Origin: DATBJJ01 sp963750915
GTDB taxonomy: Bacteria; Acidobacteriota; Vicinamibacteria; Vicinamibacterales; 2-12-FULL-66-21
Length of the DNA: 64,000 bases
Assembly: GCA_963750915.1 (NCBI GenBank)
Contig: CAVVSF010000002.1
Location: 124,001 to 188,000 of the forward strand
Direction of reading: 5' to 3'
Positions 56,228-64,000 of this stretch are shown here, piece by piece. The notes beneath the pieces were generated by a model. That model had not been told where the DNA came from, did not search any database, and saw nothing but the letters and a program-made list of their open reading frames with translations. Position 1 is the first letter of the stretch, and each line of letters starts with the position of its first letter. Both the position numbers and the translations under genes were made by a program.

Positions 56228-57283
56228 TCAGAAAATTCCGGCAAGCCGCGCCATGAACATCGGCGTCGAGCGCGTCATACCGTCGTGCATGTTGACGCGG
56301 CGCAACGTGAAGTGGTCGTCATCGCAGCTCACGTGGCCCTGATCGATCGTAAACGCAATTCGATAGCCTGCCGCTTTCACGGTTCGCGCGATGTCGGCAT
56401 TGAACGCGCCGTTGGGGTAGGCGAAGGCATACACCGGCCTCGCGAGACGACCATCGAGGACCTTTTTGGACGTTTCGGCTTCGCACGCGGCAACCGCAGG
56501 CGTCACCTGCGTCAAAACCCGATGGTCGGCGCCATGCCCGCCGAAGGTGAACCCGTCGCGGCCGAGCGCGTCGACCTGTGCCCAGTCGATGAAGGCATCC
56601 AGATCGGAGAGCACGACGTCGGTCACGCCCAGCTCGGTCGAGAGCGCCGTGACCAGCGCCTCGAATTGCGGGCCGCCGGCGTAGCGGTGCGAACCAATCG
56701 CCGCCAGCGCCGCCGGCAGCGGATCCGGATCGGCGGCCTCGAGCACCCGGTCGAGACCGAGCGGCGATAGGTGCGCGCGCAACGCGTCGGTGCGCCAGGG
56801 TTCGCGGCGGACGAGTTCGACCGCGCGGACGACGAGGTGCGTCAGCGCTTCCCGCGTGAACAGGCGTCGACGGCCGATGAAATTGACGGGCAGGAACATC
56901 ACCGCCGGCATCTTGTGCGATCGCAGCAACGGCAGTGCGTTCTCGAAGTTGTCGATCCACCCGTCGTCGAACGTAATCAAGCAGCTGGGGCCATCAAACG
57001 GCCGACGGCTGTCGAGGTGCCCGGTGAACTCGTCGAGCGTGAGGACCTTGAATTGGCGCGCCAGCAGAGCCAGATGCCGCGCAAAGGTCCGGTATTCGAC
57101 GACCATGCCTTCCTGCGAGGCGGTTCTCGATCGCTGTTCCGGCATGAGCACCCGGTGATACGCGAGCACCACGACCTTTCGGCGCAGGCGGACCTTGACC
57201 GCGAGATGGAGCAGGCCCGAGTAGTAGAGCGCGTGTGAGATTGCCGTCCGGGCCGCATAGCTGATTCGTTCTTTTGCGGTCAT
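56228..57283 (-). CDS. Polysaccharide deacetylase family protein
   Basis: This 351-residue NodB-fold protein has VVVLAYHRVL near residue 42, the catalytic/metal Asp pair in PSCLITFDDGWIDNFE, and GGHGADHRVL giving H-x3-H. YAFAYPNGAFNADIARTVKA is the usual RxP-like later block, here FAYPNG. It is a second deacetylase in the locus, in addition to the DUF3473 protein at 20979. It begins a minus-strand operon that runs to about 47528. I start at the ATG 57283. Confidence 0.87.
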   Translation of the reverse strand: MTAKERISYAARTAISHALYYSGLLHLAVKVRLRRKVVVLAYHRVLMPEQRSRTASQEGMVVEYRTFARHLALLARQFKVLTLDEFTGHLDSRRPFDGPSCLITFDDGWIDNFENALPLLRSHKMPAVMFLPVNFIGRRRLFTREALTHLVVRAVELVRREPWRTDALRAHLSPLGLDRVLEAADPDPLPAALAAIGSHRYAGGPQFEALVTALSTELGVTDVVLSDLDAFIDWAQVDALGRDGFTFGGHGADHRVLTQVTPAVAACEAETSKKVLDGRLARPVYAFAYPNGAFNADIARTVKAAGYRIAFTIDQGHVSCDDDHFTLRRVNMHDGMTRSTPMFMARLAGIF

Positions 57284-57640
57284 GAATGCGATGTCAGCCC
57301 TGTGCAACCACGTCGGCCGCCCACCCGGGTGCCCGTTCGGACACGCTTCGCCCTCTCAGTCACAGAGTGGGCGCTGTTTTTGCTGAGTTGCCCACTGGTT
57401 CCAAGCGCCCAGGGTCATCAGCTTACGAGACAATTGATGCTTGGACACGGGCGCGGCTACCTGTCGCCCTCAACTTTGCAAGGAAAGCACCGCAGAAGAT
57501 TCAGGCTGGCATGAGGGTATTAAAGCATTGATTACAAAGGACTAGTTTCGCTGGTGTCACGGGTGTAGCAGGCGTTCCTCAGCAGTCGCAGCGCTGCGAG
57601 CTAACTAAAGTCATTGGGCTAGCAGACTTTTCTCTGCCGG
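57284..57640. other. 357-base gap between CapA-like and deacetylase genes
   Basis: No gene can be supported. GC content drops in the middle. The gap contains a perfect 14-base palindrome, TCGCAGCGCTGCGA (57586-57599), and a small hairpin just after the CapA-like stop (57622-57637), which may be a weak terminator. On the minus strand a sigma-54-like match, CGGTGCT, four bases, TTGC (57478-57492), could serve the operon starting at 57283; the -24 part is poor. Confidence 0.4.
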
Positions 57641-58774
57641 TCAGCCTGCCGAGGACAGCCAGCCACGCTCCGCCAAGCGGTTCCGAGCGTAGGTCGTGAG
57701 CTGGCCGACCAGGATCCTGGGCGGGAAGCGGTAGGCATTTCTGAGAAAGTATCGGTGCGACTGGGCGCGCGAGCGGCGATGGGCTGTATATGCTGCCGCC
57801 TCGTAATCAGCCATCGCTCCAGACTTTGCGACTTCGTTGCCGGCGCAGGCCAGGGCGCTGCCGAGCGCCGCCAGCCGCTGGTCGAGCCGGGCACTCGCTT
57901 CGCCCGCTAGCGGCACCGGCTGGCTATCGTCGTTGATGCGAACAGGAATGAGCTTCACCTGTTCGACTCCTGACGGGCTGAGCCGGCACTCGCAGACCGC
58001 GGTCTCGCGCAGTTCTTCTTCCCACAGCATGTCGCAGACGAAGTTGCCGAGGCTGTAGACGATCCATCCGCGTCCATGCCGCTCGACGCCCCTCAGTACG
58101 TGCGGATGGTGACCGATGATGAGGTCGGCACCGGCGTCGATCACATCGTGAGCCAGTTGCACGTCATCGGGCGACGGCCGGTCGATGAATTCGTCGCCCC
58201 AATGGAGCGACACGACCACGATATCCGCCGCGGCCCGGAGCGCGCGGACGTCGGCGGTTATGCTCTCCGACGAGCCTTCGGCGTAGAGCGGAGTCTCGGT
58301 GAAATACTGGCGCGGACGTAGCGAGTAGCCGAGAAACCCTATCCTCAGGCCCTTGACCGTCACGATCGCGGGTACACTCGTGTTCCCCTGTGCGACGCCG
58401 CAGACCGCTATGTTGGCGTTCTTCAGCAGCCGAAGCGTCTCTCTGAACGGTTCCTTGCCGTGCTGCATCGAGTGGTTATTGGCGTGGTTGAGCACCTCGA
58501 AGCCGGCGCCGGCGAGTCCCGCCAGGTAGCTTTCCTGTCCGCGCATCTGCACCGAGTGGTAGTCGTTCGGCTTCAGACCGCGCTCCGACAACGTGCACTC
58601 GAGATTGCCGAAGCGAAGGTCCGCGCCAGCGAGCAACGACTGTACGTGCGCGAACGGAAAGGTCGGCGGCTCCCGGCGCATGCGGCTGTGCGTGCCGAAC
58701 CCCGTGCAGAGCGGATGGTCGCCCAAGGCGATGTCGCCGACGGCGTGAAGCGTGACGGTTCGCGACTCAGACAT
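57641..58774 (-). CDS. CapA/PGA-synthesis-like metallophosphatase-fold protein
   Basis: A 377-residue member of the CapA/PgsA family. Visible are HAVGDIALGDHPLCTG near the N-terminus, LRFGNLECTLSERGL, LNHANNHSMQHG, GADLIIGHHPHVLRG and IVYSLGNFVCDM, which form the two-metal site of the fold. Family members help make or export polyglutamate and appear in many EPS loci without known chemistry. No signal peptide is evident. The start overlaps the downstream stop of the GT4 gene by eight bases. Confidence 0.88.
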   Translation of the reverse strand: MSESRTVTLHAVGDIALGDHPLCTGFGTHSRMRREPPTFPFAHVQSLLAGADLRFGNLECTLSERGLKPNDYHSVQMRGQESYLAGLAGAGFEVLNHANNHSMQHGKEPFRETLRLLKNANIAVCGVAQGNTSVPAIVTVKGLRIGFLGYSLRPRQYFTETPLYAEGSSESITADVRALRAAADIVVVSLHWGDEFIDRPSPDDVQLAHDVIDAGADLIIGHHPHVLRGVERHGRGWIVYSLGNFVCDMLWEEELRETAVCECRLSPSGVEQVKLIPVRINDDSQPVPLAGEASARLDQRLAALGSALACAGNEVAKSGAMADYEAAAYTAHRRSRAQSHRYFLRNAYRFPPRILVGQLTTYARNRLAERGWLSSAG

Positions 58775-60005
58775 GACCGGGTCTCGTGTCGGCCGCCCTC
58801 CGGAACGCCGCTTGCATCTCTTGGCGGATAACCGGCCAGGCGAAGTGGCGCTCGACAAACGATCGACCGTTGCTATGAAGTGCGGTCCAGAGCGCTCGGT
58901 CGTTGACCACGCGCTCGATCTGCCGGACGAATGCCGCCGGCTCGTCGGCCACCAGCACGTCCTGCTCGGCGACGACGTCGATCCCTTCGAGCGCCATCTG
59001 CGTCGCCACAATCGGCACGCCCATGGCGAGCGCATCGAGAATCTTCAATCGCGTGCCACCGCCGTCACGCATCGGGCACAGATACACCTGTGCCCGCTCC
59101 ATGTACGGTCGGACGTCGTCGACGAACCCGGTTGCGGTGACACGACGATCGCGGGCGGCGAGATCGAGAATCTGCTGTGGCGGGCTCGCGCCGACGATCG
59201 TCAGGCGGGCGTCGGGCAGCCGTCGGGAGAGCTCGGGCCAGACCGACTCCGCCATGTACAGCACCGCGTCGCGGTTCGGGAACCAGTTCATGCCGCTGAC
59301 CATGATCAGGTGGCCGCGTTCGACGGCGGACAACGGTGACTGGCGGCGGAAGTAGTCGACGTCGACGCCGTTGGCGAGGACGGCGGTGCTGGCAGCCGGG
59401 CAGATGCCCTGCAATCGTTCACCATCGAGCCGGCTGACGACGAGGTTCGTGTTGAAGGTGCCGGCGACCGCGGCTTCGTAGTCACGCAGCTTGCGGCCTT
59501 CGAGCCTGAAATAGAAGCGCCGTAGCGCGCTCTTCTCGTAGTCGACGCGCCGCTCAAGGAGGTGCGATTCAATGTTGTGATGGTTGAGCGCGGTCGGCGA
59601 TCCGTTTACCAGAACGCGGTACGGCGCCAGGCTGATGGTGTCGAAGAACACCATACCGTAGGGGCCGTTCGCGGCCGCCTTCGCAATGGCTTGTCGCAGT
59701 TCGGGTGCGAGGGCCCAGTTCGCGGTGAACGGCAGCTTCGTGAACAGGCTCTTGAACACGATCCACAGAAACAGCGCCTTCGACCGCTCGACAGGTAGGT
59801 GTACCCTCGTGACCGAGGCGCACAGCTTGCCGAGCTCACGAGCCGCCACCTGTTCGTCGAACGTCGGCAGGATGTCCTGCTTGACGATCGCGACCAGGTG
59901 CACTTCGGCAAACTCGCTCGCCTCGCGAATGAGATTGTAGTTGCGCTGCAACACGCCGGTCTTGGGCGGGTAGGGCAGGTTCTGCGAGATCCACAGGACC
60001 TTCAC
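58767..60005 (-). CDS. Glycosyltransferase family 4, PEP-CTERM/XrtA-type
   Basis: A 412-residue GT-B enzyme beginning MKVLWISQNLPYPPKTGVLQ, a start shared with glycosyltransferases that accompany exosortase A loci. ALNHHNIESHLLERRVDYEK follows in the N-domain. The C-domain has LIMVSGMNWFPNRDAVLYMA and LCPMRDGGGTRLKILDALAM (G-G-x-R-L-K-I-L-x-A-L-A-M typical). It would add a sugar to the repeat unit. The start overlaps the preceding stop by four bases. Confidence 0.88.
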   Translation of the reverse strand: MKVLWISQNLPYPPKTGVLQRNYNLIREASEFAEVHLVAIVKQDILPTFDEQVAARELGKLCASVTRVHLPVERSKALFLWIVFKSLFTKLPFTANWALAPELRQAIAKAAANGPYGMVFFDTISLAPYRVLVNGSPTALNHHNIESHLLERRVDYEKSALRRFYFRLEGRKLRDYEAAVAGTFNTNLVVSRLDGERLQGICPAASTAVLANGVDVDYFRRQSPLSAVERGHLIMVSGMNWFPNRDAVLYMAESVWPELSRRLPDARLTIVGASPPQQILDLAARDRRVTATGFVDDVRPYMERAQVYLCPMRDGGGTRLKILDALAMGVPIVATQMALEGIDVVAEQDVLVADEPAAFVRQIERVVNDRALWTALHSNGRSFVERHFAWPVIRQEMQAAFRRAADTRPGHV

Positions 60006-61176
60006 CGGACACCCGCCGTCGAACGCGTGAGCTGTCGTCCCTGGGCGGCGTGCGCGTTCATCATCTCGTCGTATGTCGCTTCCAGTTTGTTCGTCCGGAT
60101 CTTGAAGTCGAACCTGGTTTCGACGACGCGGCGGGCCGGGTCGGTGAATCCCCGCCAGGTCGCCGGGTCGTCGAGAAAGCTGATGATCCCCGCCGCCAGG
60201 CGCTCGGGCGAACGCGCCGGCACGAGCCTGCCGGTCTCGCCGTCGGTAACGACTTCGGGCGTGCCGCCGACGCGTGTCGCGAGCACGGGCACGTGCATCG
60301 CGAAGGCTTCGAGCACGGCGTTGGGCAGACCCTCGGTGTGCGACGGCAGGACCATGAGGTCGGCCTCCTGCAGAAGACCCGCCGGCTGCGGCACGTAACC
60401 TGGAAGATGAATCCAGTCCTGCAGTCCTGCCGCCCGGATGCGGGCGGTGAGATCGGCGCGAGACGGACCATCGCCGGCGAACACCGCCGAGATCCGGCGC
60501 CCGGTCGCCGCGACTCTCGCGAGCGCATCGACCAGGTCGGCGTGTCCCTTCTCGGGGCTGAGCCGTCCGATGCTGACGAGCGTCGGCCGCGGCAGCGGAC
60601 GTCCGACCATCGCCGCGAGGGTGCCCGCCTCGCCGGTACGGCGGTACTCTCGAGCACGATGGCGTTGTGCAGCAGCGTCACTTTTGCTTCCGGTACGCCC
60701 GCCGCAATCAGGTCGCGCTGCATCTTCTCCGAGACTGCAATCACCCGATCGAAGCCGCGCATCACGCGCTTGTCGAGCGCGACCATCAACCGCTGCTTGG
60801 CCGAGTTGCCGATGAAGCCATGCGCTGTCGTGATGATCGGCACGCGGTGAATCGCGCGCATCGCATACGTGACGATGTCGGAGCTGCCCTCGTGCGGGTG
60901 GACGATGTCGAATCCCTGCCCGCGGACCAGCGCGGCGAGACGGAAGACCAGCCGTGGGTCGTAGGGGCCGCGGGTCGGCACTTCGTGGATCGGCATCCCG
61001 ATGGCGCGTGCGGCCGCGAGGAAGGGCGTTTCGCTGCGGTCGTCGGGTCCTCGAAGCAGCCCGAGGTGCACGTCGAAGCGCGAATGATCGATGGCCCGGA
61101 ACGTTTCGAGAATAGTCTTGCCCGGCCCACCGATTTCGTGGGTGTCGCGCAGGTCGAGGATCTTGATGCGGCGCAC
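60002..61176 (-). CDS. Glycosyltransferase family 4 (one frameshift)
   Basis: The repaired protein is about 391 residues. The N-domain reads RRIKILDLRDTHEIGGPGKT and HPHEGSSDIVTYAMRAIHRV. The C-domain reads VSIGRLSPEKGHADLVDALA and SHTEGLPNAVLEAFAMHVPV, with E-x7-E. An extra base near 60645 (after AIVLE) splits it; the restored junction reads HNAIVLEYRRTGEAG. I use the GTG at 61176 with GGAGCG upstream. It is one of only two frame-broken genes in the minus-strand half. Confidence 0.85.
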
Positions 61177-61204
61177 GGTATCGTCGCTCCGGGAAGCCGT
61201 GATG

Positions 61205-63235
61205 TCAGGCGACGCGCGCTGCGGGCGGCACGGCGCTGTTCTTCGCTTTCGCGATGACCGCGGCGGCGATGTCCGGCTGATAGTGTTCGCTCGAGAACGC
61301 GGCATAGAGGTCAATCGGCTTGGAGGCGCCCATCAGCCAGCGCTGTGCGAGCTTGGCCGGGCCCGACAGCAGGCGCAGCAGCAGGGCCGGCAACCAGACG
61401 ATCTTCAGATCCGGCCGCACGGTTCGCAGGCGCTCGACCAGTTCGCCGCGCGTCGGCGCCGGCGTCTGCACGAGGTTGACGAGATCCGGCGCGCCAGCGA
61501 AGTCATCGACGTAGGAACGGATCACGCGAGCGCCGGTAGACACGTCTAGCACGCTCAGCGGCGAACGCCGGCTGCCGATCGCCACGTACCATGGGCCGAC
61601 TTCACGTCCCAGCCGCCCCGGTGCGTGAAAATCGTCGAAGTCCACGAGCGGGCCAGGGCGGACGATCTTGACCCGGACGCCGAGGTCGCGCCCGAGCTGC
61701 GCCGCGAGCACCTCGGATTCAGCCTTGCCCCACACGTACGGGCCGCGCTCCAGGTTGCCGGCGTCGACCGGCGTGCGTTCGTCGACCATGCGTCCGTTGC
61801 CGGGCTTGATCACTGCCAGGCTGCTGACGTGCACCACGGTCTTGACGCCCGCGGCCGCGCTGCGTTCAATCAGCAGCTTCGTCGCCGCGATCGAGTTGCG
61901 CTGCTGCTCGGACTTGCCACCGCTCGTTTCCGCCGCGCAGTGCACGATCGAGTCGACGCCGTCGAGCGCCTCCGGGGCGAGCCCGCGTGCGAGATCGCCG
62001 GTGACGTACTGGACACCCGGCACGCGCGCCGACGGGGCCGGCATGCGGCGCGCCACCGTCCGGACGGAGTAGCCGGCGTAGCGAAGCTCCTCGACGACAC
62101 GCCGGCCGAGCAGCCCCGTGCCGCCGGTGACCAGCACGATACCGCGTCTCGTCGGCGCGGGCATTCTCGCGACCGCGCTGTCGAGCCGCGCCAGCGCCGC
62201 GGCTTGCGTCTGGTTCTCGACGCGATCGAGGGCGGCGCCAATCTGCTCGCAGATGTCGACGGTGTCGACGATCGACTGCGGCGTCATCGGCGGCGCGGTT
62301 CGCAACGTGATGCTCTCGTAGAAGCGGTTCACCAGCACGGAGAGACCGGGGTACGAACCGTGATGGCCGAGGACAATGTGGAACACGTTCTTCGTCGCGC
62401 CCTTGAACGTCTGCCACGCGCGGCGGAACGGCGTCAGCAGGATTCCCGGACCGGTGCCCGGCCCGAGCAGCGTCGTCACCGCGCCCGTGACGTAATCGGC
62501 GCGCATCATCCCGTTGCGGCCGACGATCGTCTGATACTGCTCGATCGGCCGGCCGCTCAGCGTCACCATCAACACGCCGGTGCAGTCGCCGAGCCGCAGC
62601 AGCGCGTAGACGTCGCCGGTCGTCTTGACGTCCATCCCGACGATCGAGATCGGCGCCTCATGCAGGCCGGTGCCGGCGCGCAGCTGATCGACGAGCGGAT
62701 ATACCGCGTGCGGCAGGATGTCCTTCGCCTGGTCGACCGGGGTGATCGTCCGGCGGACCTGACGGAACGAGAAGAAGCTCTCGATGTGTACGACCGCGCC
62801 AATCGTGCCGATCTGCTCGCGCGCGAGAATAGCCGGTGTCTCGAAGAGGTTCTGGTGACCCGACACCACCTGGACGCCATGGCGCGCGGCGAGTGCGAGG
62901 ATTTCTGCCGCTTCTGCCTTCGACATCGCGAACGGCTTCTCGACGTAGACGTGGACGCCGGCCTCGATCAGCGTCCGCGCCAGTGCGCAGTGCGTGTGCG
63001 GCGGCGTGACGATGTGAACCACGTCCGGGCGTGCCTCTTGCAGCAGCGTGGTGACGTCGGGAACGAGGCGTGCGTCGGCCGGGATGAGGCCCTGCAACTC
63101 CGCGGCATCCGCCACCGGATCGGCGATGCCGACGACCGTGGCGCCGGGAACCTTGGCGATTGCCGACAGGTGGTGCAGTCCCATCTTGCCGCAGCCGATG
63201 AGTCCGACCCGAATCGTAGGTGTGTGTGCAGTCAT
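61205..63235 (-). CDS. Fused Gfo/Idh/MocA oxidoreductase and NAD-dependent epimerase/dehydratase
   Basis: A 676-residue fusion. The first half (to about residue 345) is a Gfo/Idh/MocA dehydrogenase, with RVGLIGCGKMGLHHLSAI and VYVEKPFAMSKAEAAEI (EKP). The second half begins IVLVTGGTGLLGRRVVEELR, with SIVHCAAETSGG and KTVVHVSSLAVIKPGNGRM; a typical Tyr-x3-Lys is seen as YVWGKAE. Together with the alcohol dehydrogenase upstream it probably makes a rare nucleotide sugar. Bi-domain versions pairing Gfo/Idh with an alcohol dehydrogenase are known; this pairing with an SDR is unusual. Intact. Confidence 0.85.
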   Translation of the reverse strand: MTAHTPTIRVGLIGCGKMGLHHLSAIAKVPGATVVGIADPVADAAELQGLIPADARLVPDVTTLLQEARPDVVHIVTPPHTHCALARTLIEAGVHVYVEKPFAMSKAEAAEILALAARHGVQVVSGHQNLFETPAILAREQIGTIGAVVHIESFFSFRQVRRTITPVDQAKDILPHAVYPLVDQLRAGTGLHEAPISIVGMDVKTTGDVYALLRLGDCTGVLMVTLSGRPIEQYQTIVGRNGMMRADYVTGAVTTLLGPGTGPGILLTPFRRAWQTFKGATKNVFHIVLGHHGSYPGLSVLVNRFYESITLRTAPPMTPQSIVDTVDICEQIGAALDRVENQTQAAALARLDSAVARMPAPTRRGIVLVTGGTGLLGRRVVEELRYAGYSVRTVARRMPAPSARVPGVQYVTGDLARGLAPEALDGVDSIVHCAAETSGGKSEQQRNSIAATKLLIERSAAAGVKTVVHVSSLAVIKPGNGRMVDERTPVDAGNLERGPYVWGKAESEVLAAQLGRDLGVRVKIVRPGPLVDFDDFHAPGRLGREVGPWYVAIGSRRSPLSVLDVSTGARVIRSYVDDFAGAPDLVNLVQTPAPTRGELVERLRTVRPDLKIVWLPALLLRLLSGPAKLAQRWLMGASKPIDLYAAFSSEHYQPDIAAAVIAKAKNSAVPPAARVA

Positions 63236-63263
63236 CGTGCTACCGATTGGCTCCTATGGAAAC

Positions 63264-64000
63264 TCAAACTGCGCCCGGGTCGGGCTGAAGCATGACCTTC
63301 AATACCGAGCGCGAACGGGCCAGCGACCACGCCTTCTCGAACTGGTCGAGCGGCAGGGACGCCTGCAGGAACGGCGTGGTGTCGATCGATGTAAGGGTGC
63401 GCAGCGCCTCCTCGAAATCAGCGCCGCTGCTGCCGACACTGCCGACGATCGTACGATCGAACGACACCACCGATTCGAAGCTGAACGGCTGCGGTCCGTA
63501 GGGAAGGCCCAAGAGCAGGACCGCGGCGCCGGTCGCCGACTTCTGCAGCACGGTCGAGAGCACGCTCACGCTGCCGGTCGCTTCGACGACCCAGTCGAAC
63601 CGATCCAGGCCGTCGAGCGACTCGGCGGTGGAAACGATGTCGCCGAGGAGCGCCAGCCGCGACCGCTCGCGATCGATGACGTTGACCGAATGGCCGCGCA
63701 GCGCCAGTACGCGCGCCACGAGCTGGCCGATCGTCCCGGCGCCAATCACGGCGCATCGTCTCGGCCGTTCGTCCTGCGGTGTCGAACCGAGCCGGCGCAA
63801 TCCCTTGATGACGACCGCCAGCGGTTCAGCGAGCGCCGCCTGCGCCATCGTCACTGCCGCGGGCACTTTGTGCACGTAGCGGGCGCGCGTCACGAGATAG
63901 GCGGCGTAGGCGCCGTCCTGTCCGATGACGCCGACCTCACGCCGCTCGGTGCAGCGGATCGCCTGATCTCGCTGGCAGTTATCGCACTCGCCGCAGCCCT
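63264..64000 (-). CDS. Zinc-type alcohol dehydrogenase-like protein (partial)
   Basis: The gene runs off the right edge of the window, and about 245 C-terminal residues are seen. At the edge is the structural-zinc loop GCGECDNCQRDQAIRC, with Cys at C-x2-C-x2-C-x7-C. The NAD-binding fold is CAVIGAGTIGQLVARVLALR. The end, KVMLQPDPGAV, is near 63264. The medium-chain dehydrogenase family fits. It is 28 bases from the Gfo/Idh-SDR fusion, so the pair probably acts in one pathway. The catalytic zinc ligands lie outside the window. Confidence 0.87.
   Translation of the reverse strand, partial: GCGECDNCQRDQAIRCTERREVGVIGQDGAYAAYLVTRARYVHKVPAAVTMAQAALAEPLAVVIKGLRRLGSTPQDERPRRCAVIGAGTIGQLVARVLALRGHSVNVIDRERSRLALLGDIVSTAESLDGLDRFDWVVEATGSVSVLSTVLQKSATGAAVLLLGLPYGPQPFSFESVVSFDRTIVGSVGSSGADFEEALRTLTSIDTTPFLQASLPLDQFEKAWSLARSRSVLKVMLQPDPGAV

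Noticed and set aside
57478..57492. Sigma-54-like site on the minus strand before the deacetylase operon
   Set aside because: The -12 TTGC is good but the -24 matches poorly and it is nearly 200 bases from the start; not listed as a promoter.
57286..57531. Short plus-strand frames in the gap at 57284-57640
   Set aside because: No coding-like composition or motif and opposite to the direction of all neighbours.

Overview
This is a GC-rich (roughly two-thirds G+C) bacterial chromosome segment. It contains a complete exosortase A (XrtA)/PEP-CTERM exopolysaccharide (EPS) locus. The fabD-fabG-acpP-fabF order, the adjacent electron-transfer-flavoprotein trio, the PEP-CTERM sorting system and the palindromic intergenic repeats would suit an environmental Acidobacteriota (Vicinamibacteria-like) or similar Gram-negative soil or freshwater lineage. 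That placement is inference; no rRNA or ribosomal protein gene is present to settle it.

Layout. 1-2777 (+): fatty-acid synthesis operon fabD (3' end only), fabG, acpP, fabF. 3077-6640 (+): etfB, etfA and ETF-quinone oxidoreductase, separated by repeat-rich gaps. 6716-9870 (+): a DUF374 acyltransferase, a PEGA-domain membrane protein and a TonB-C-like exported protein. 10116-13758 (+): regulatory block with a GAF/degenerate GGDEF protein, two PilZ proteins and a sigma-54 activator without a receiver domain. 13785-21809 (+): core EPS assembly genes (XrtA-associated ATPase, Wza-like export protein, outer-membrane barrel, Wzz-like protein, BY-kinase, initiating sugar transferase, DUF3473 deacetylase). 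22064-35298 (+): XrtA accessory genes (ACP, acyl ligase, xrtA, FemAB-like protein, aminotransferase), then a tightly overlapping acyl-modification module (acyl-CoA dehydrogenase, MBOAT-SGNH fusion, carrier protein, amino-acid adenylating enzyme), then an asparagine-synthase-like amidotransferase. 36056-36721 (+): one PEP-CTERM protein, the likely XrtA substrate. 36931-64000 (-): convergent EPS operons with about seven glycosyltransferases, a flippase, an O-antigen-ligase/Wzy-like polymerase, unusual alpha/beta hydrolases, SGNH proteins, a FkbM methyltransferase, a beta-helix protein, a CapA-like protein, a CapK/PaaK-like ligase and sugar oxidoreductases.

How the genes work together. The sugar transferase at 19487 would start a lipid-linked repeat unit. 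The minus-strand transferases would extend it, the flippase and polymerase would move and polymerise it, and the Wzz/kinase/Wza/barrel set would control length and export. XrtA would process the PEP-CTERM protein. PilZ proteins and the sigma-54 activator suggest c-di-GMP and RpoN control; sigma-54-like sites lie upstream of 10116 and of the PEP-CTERM gene.

The most interesting feature is 27785-33394. The adenylating enzyme carries an apparent specificity code close to the prolyl-AMP ligases of pyrrole-2-carboxylate biosynthesis. The acyl-CoA dehydrogenase resembles prolyl-carrier-protein dehydrogenases. A carrier protein and an MBOAT-SGNH acyltransferase complete a module whose predicted job is to make a (dehydro)prolyl/pyrrolyl thioester and transfer it to the polysaccharide, like a Dlt system with an oxidase added.

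Caveat: most genes between 7.7 and 35.7 kb carry single-base frameshifts (about 36 by my reading, mostly +1). The reading frame resumes each time with catalytic motifs intact, so I treat these as sequencing or assembly errors. Coordinates for such genes span the reconstructed gene.
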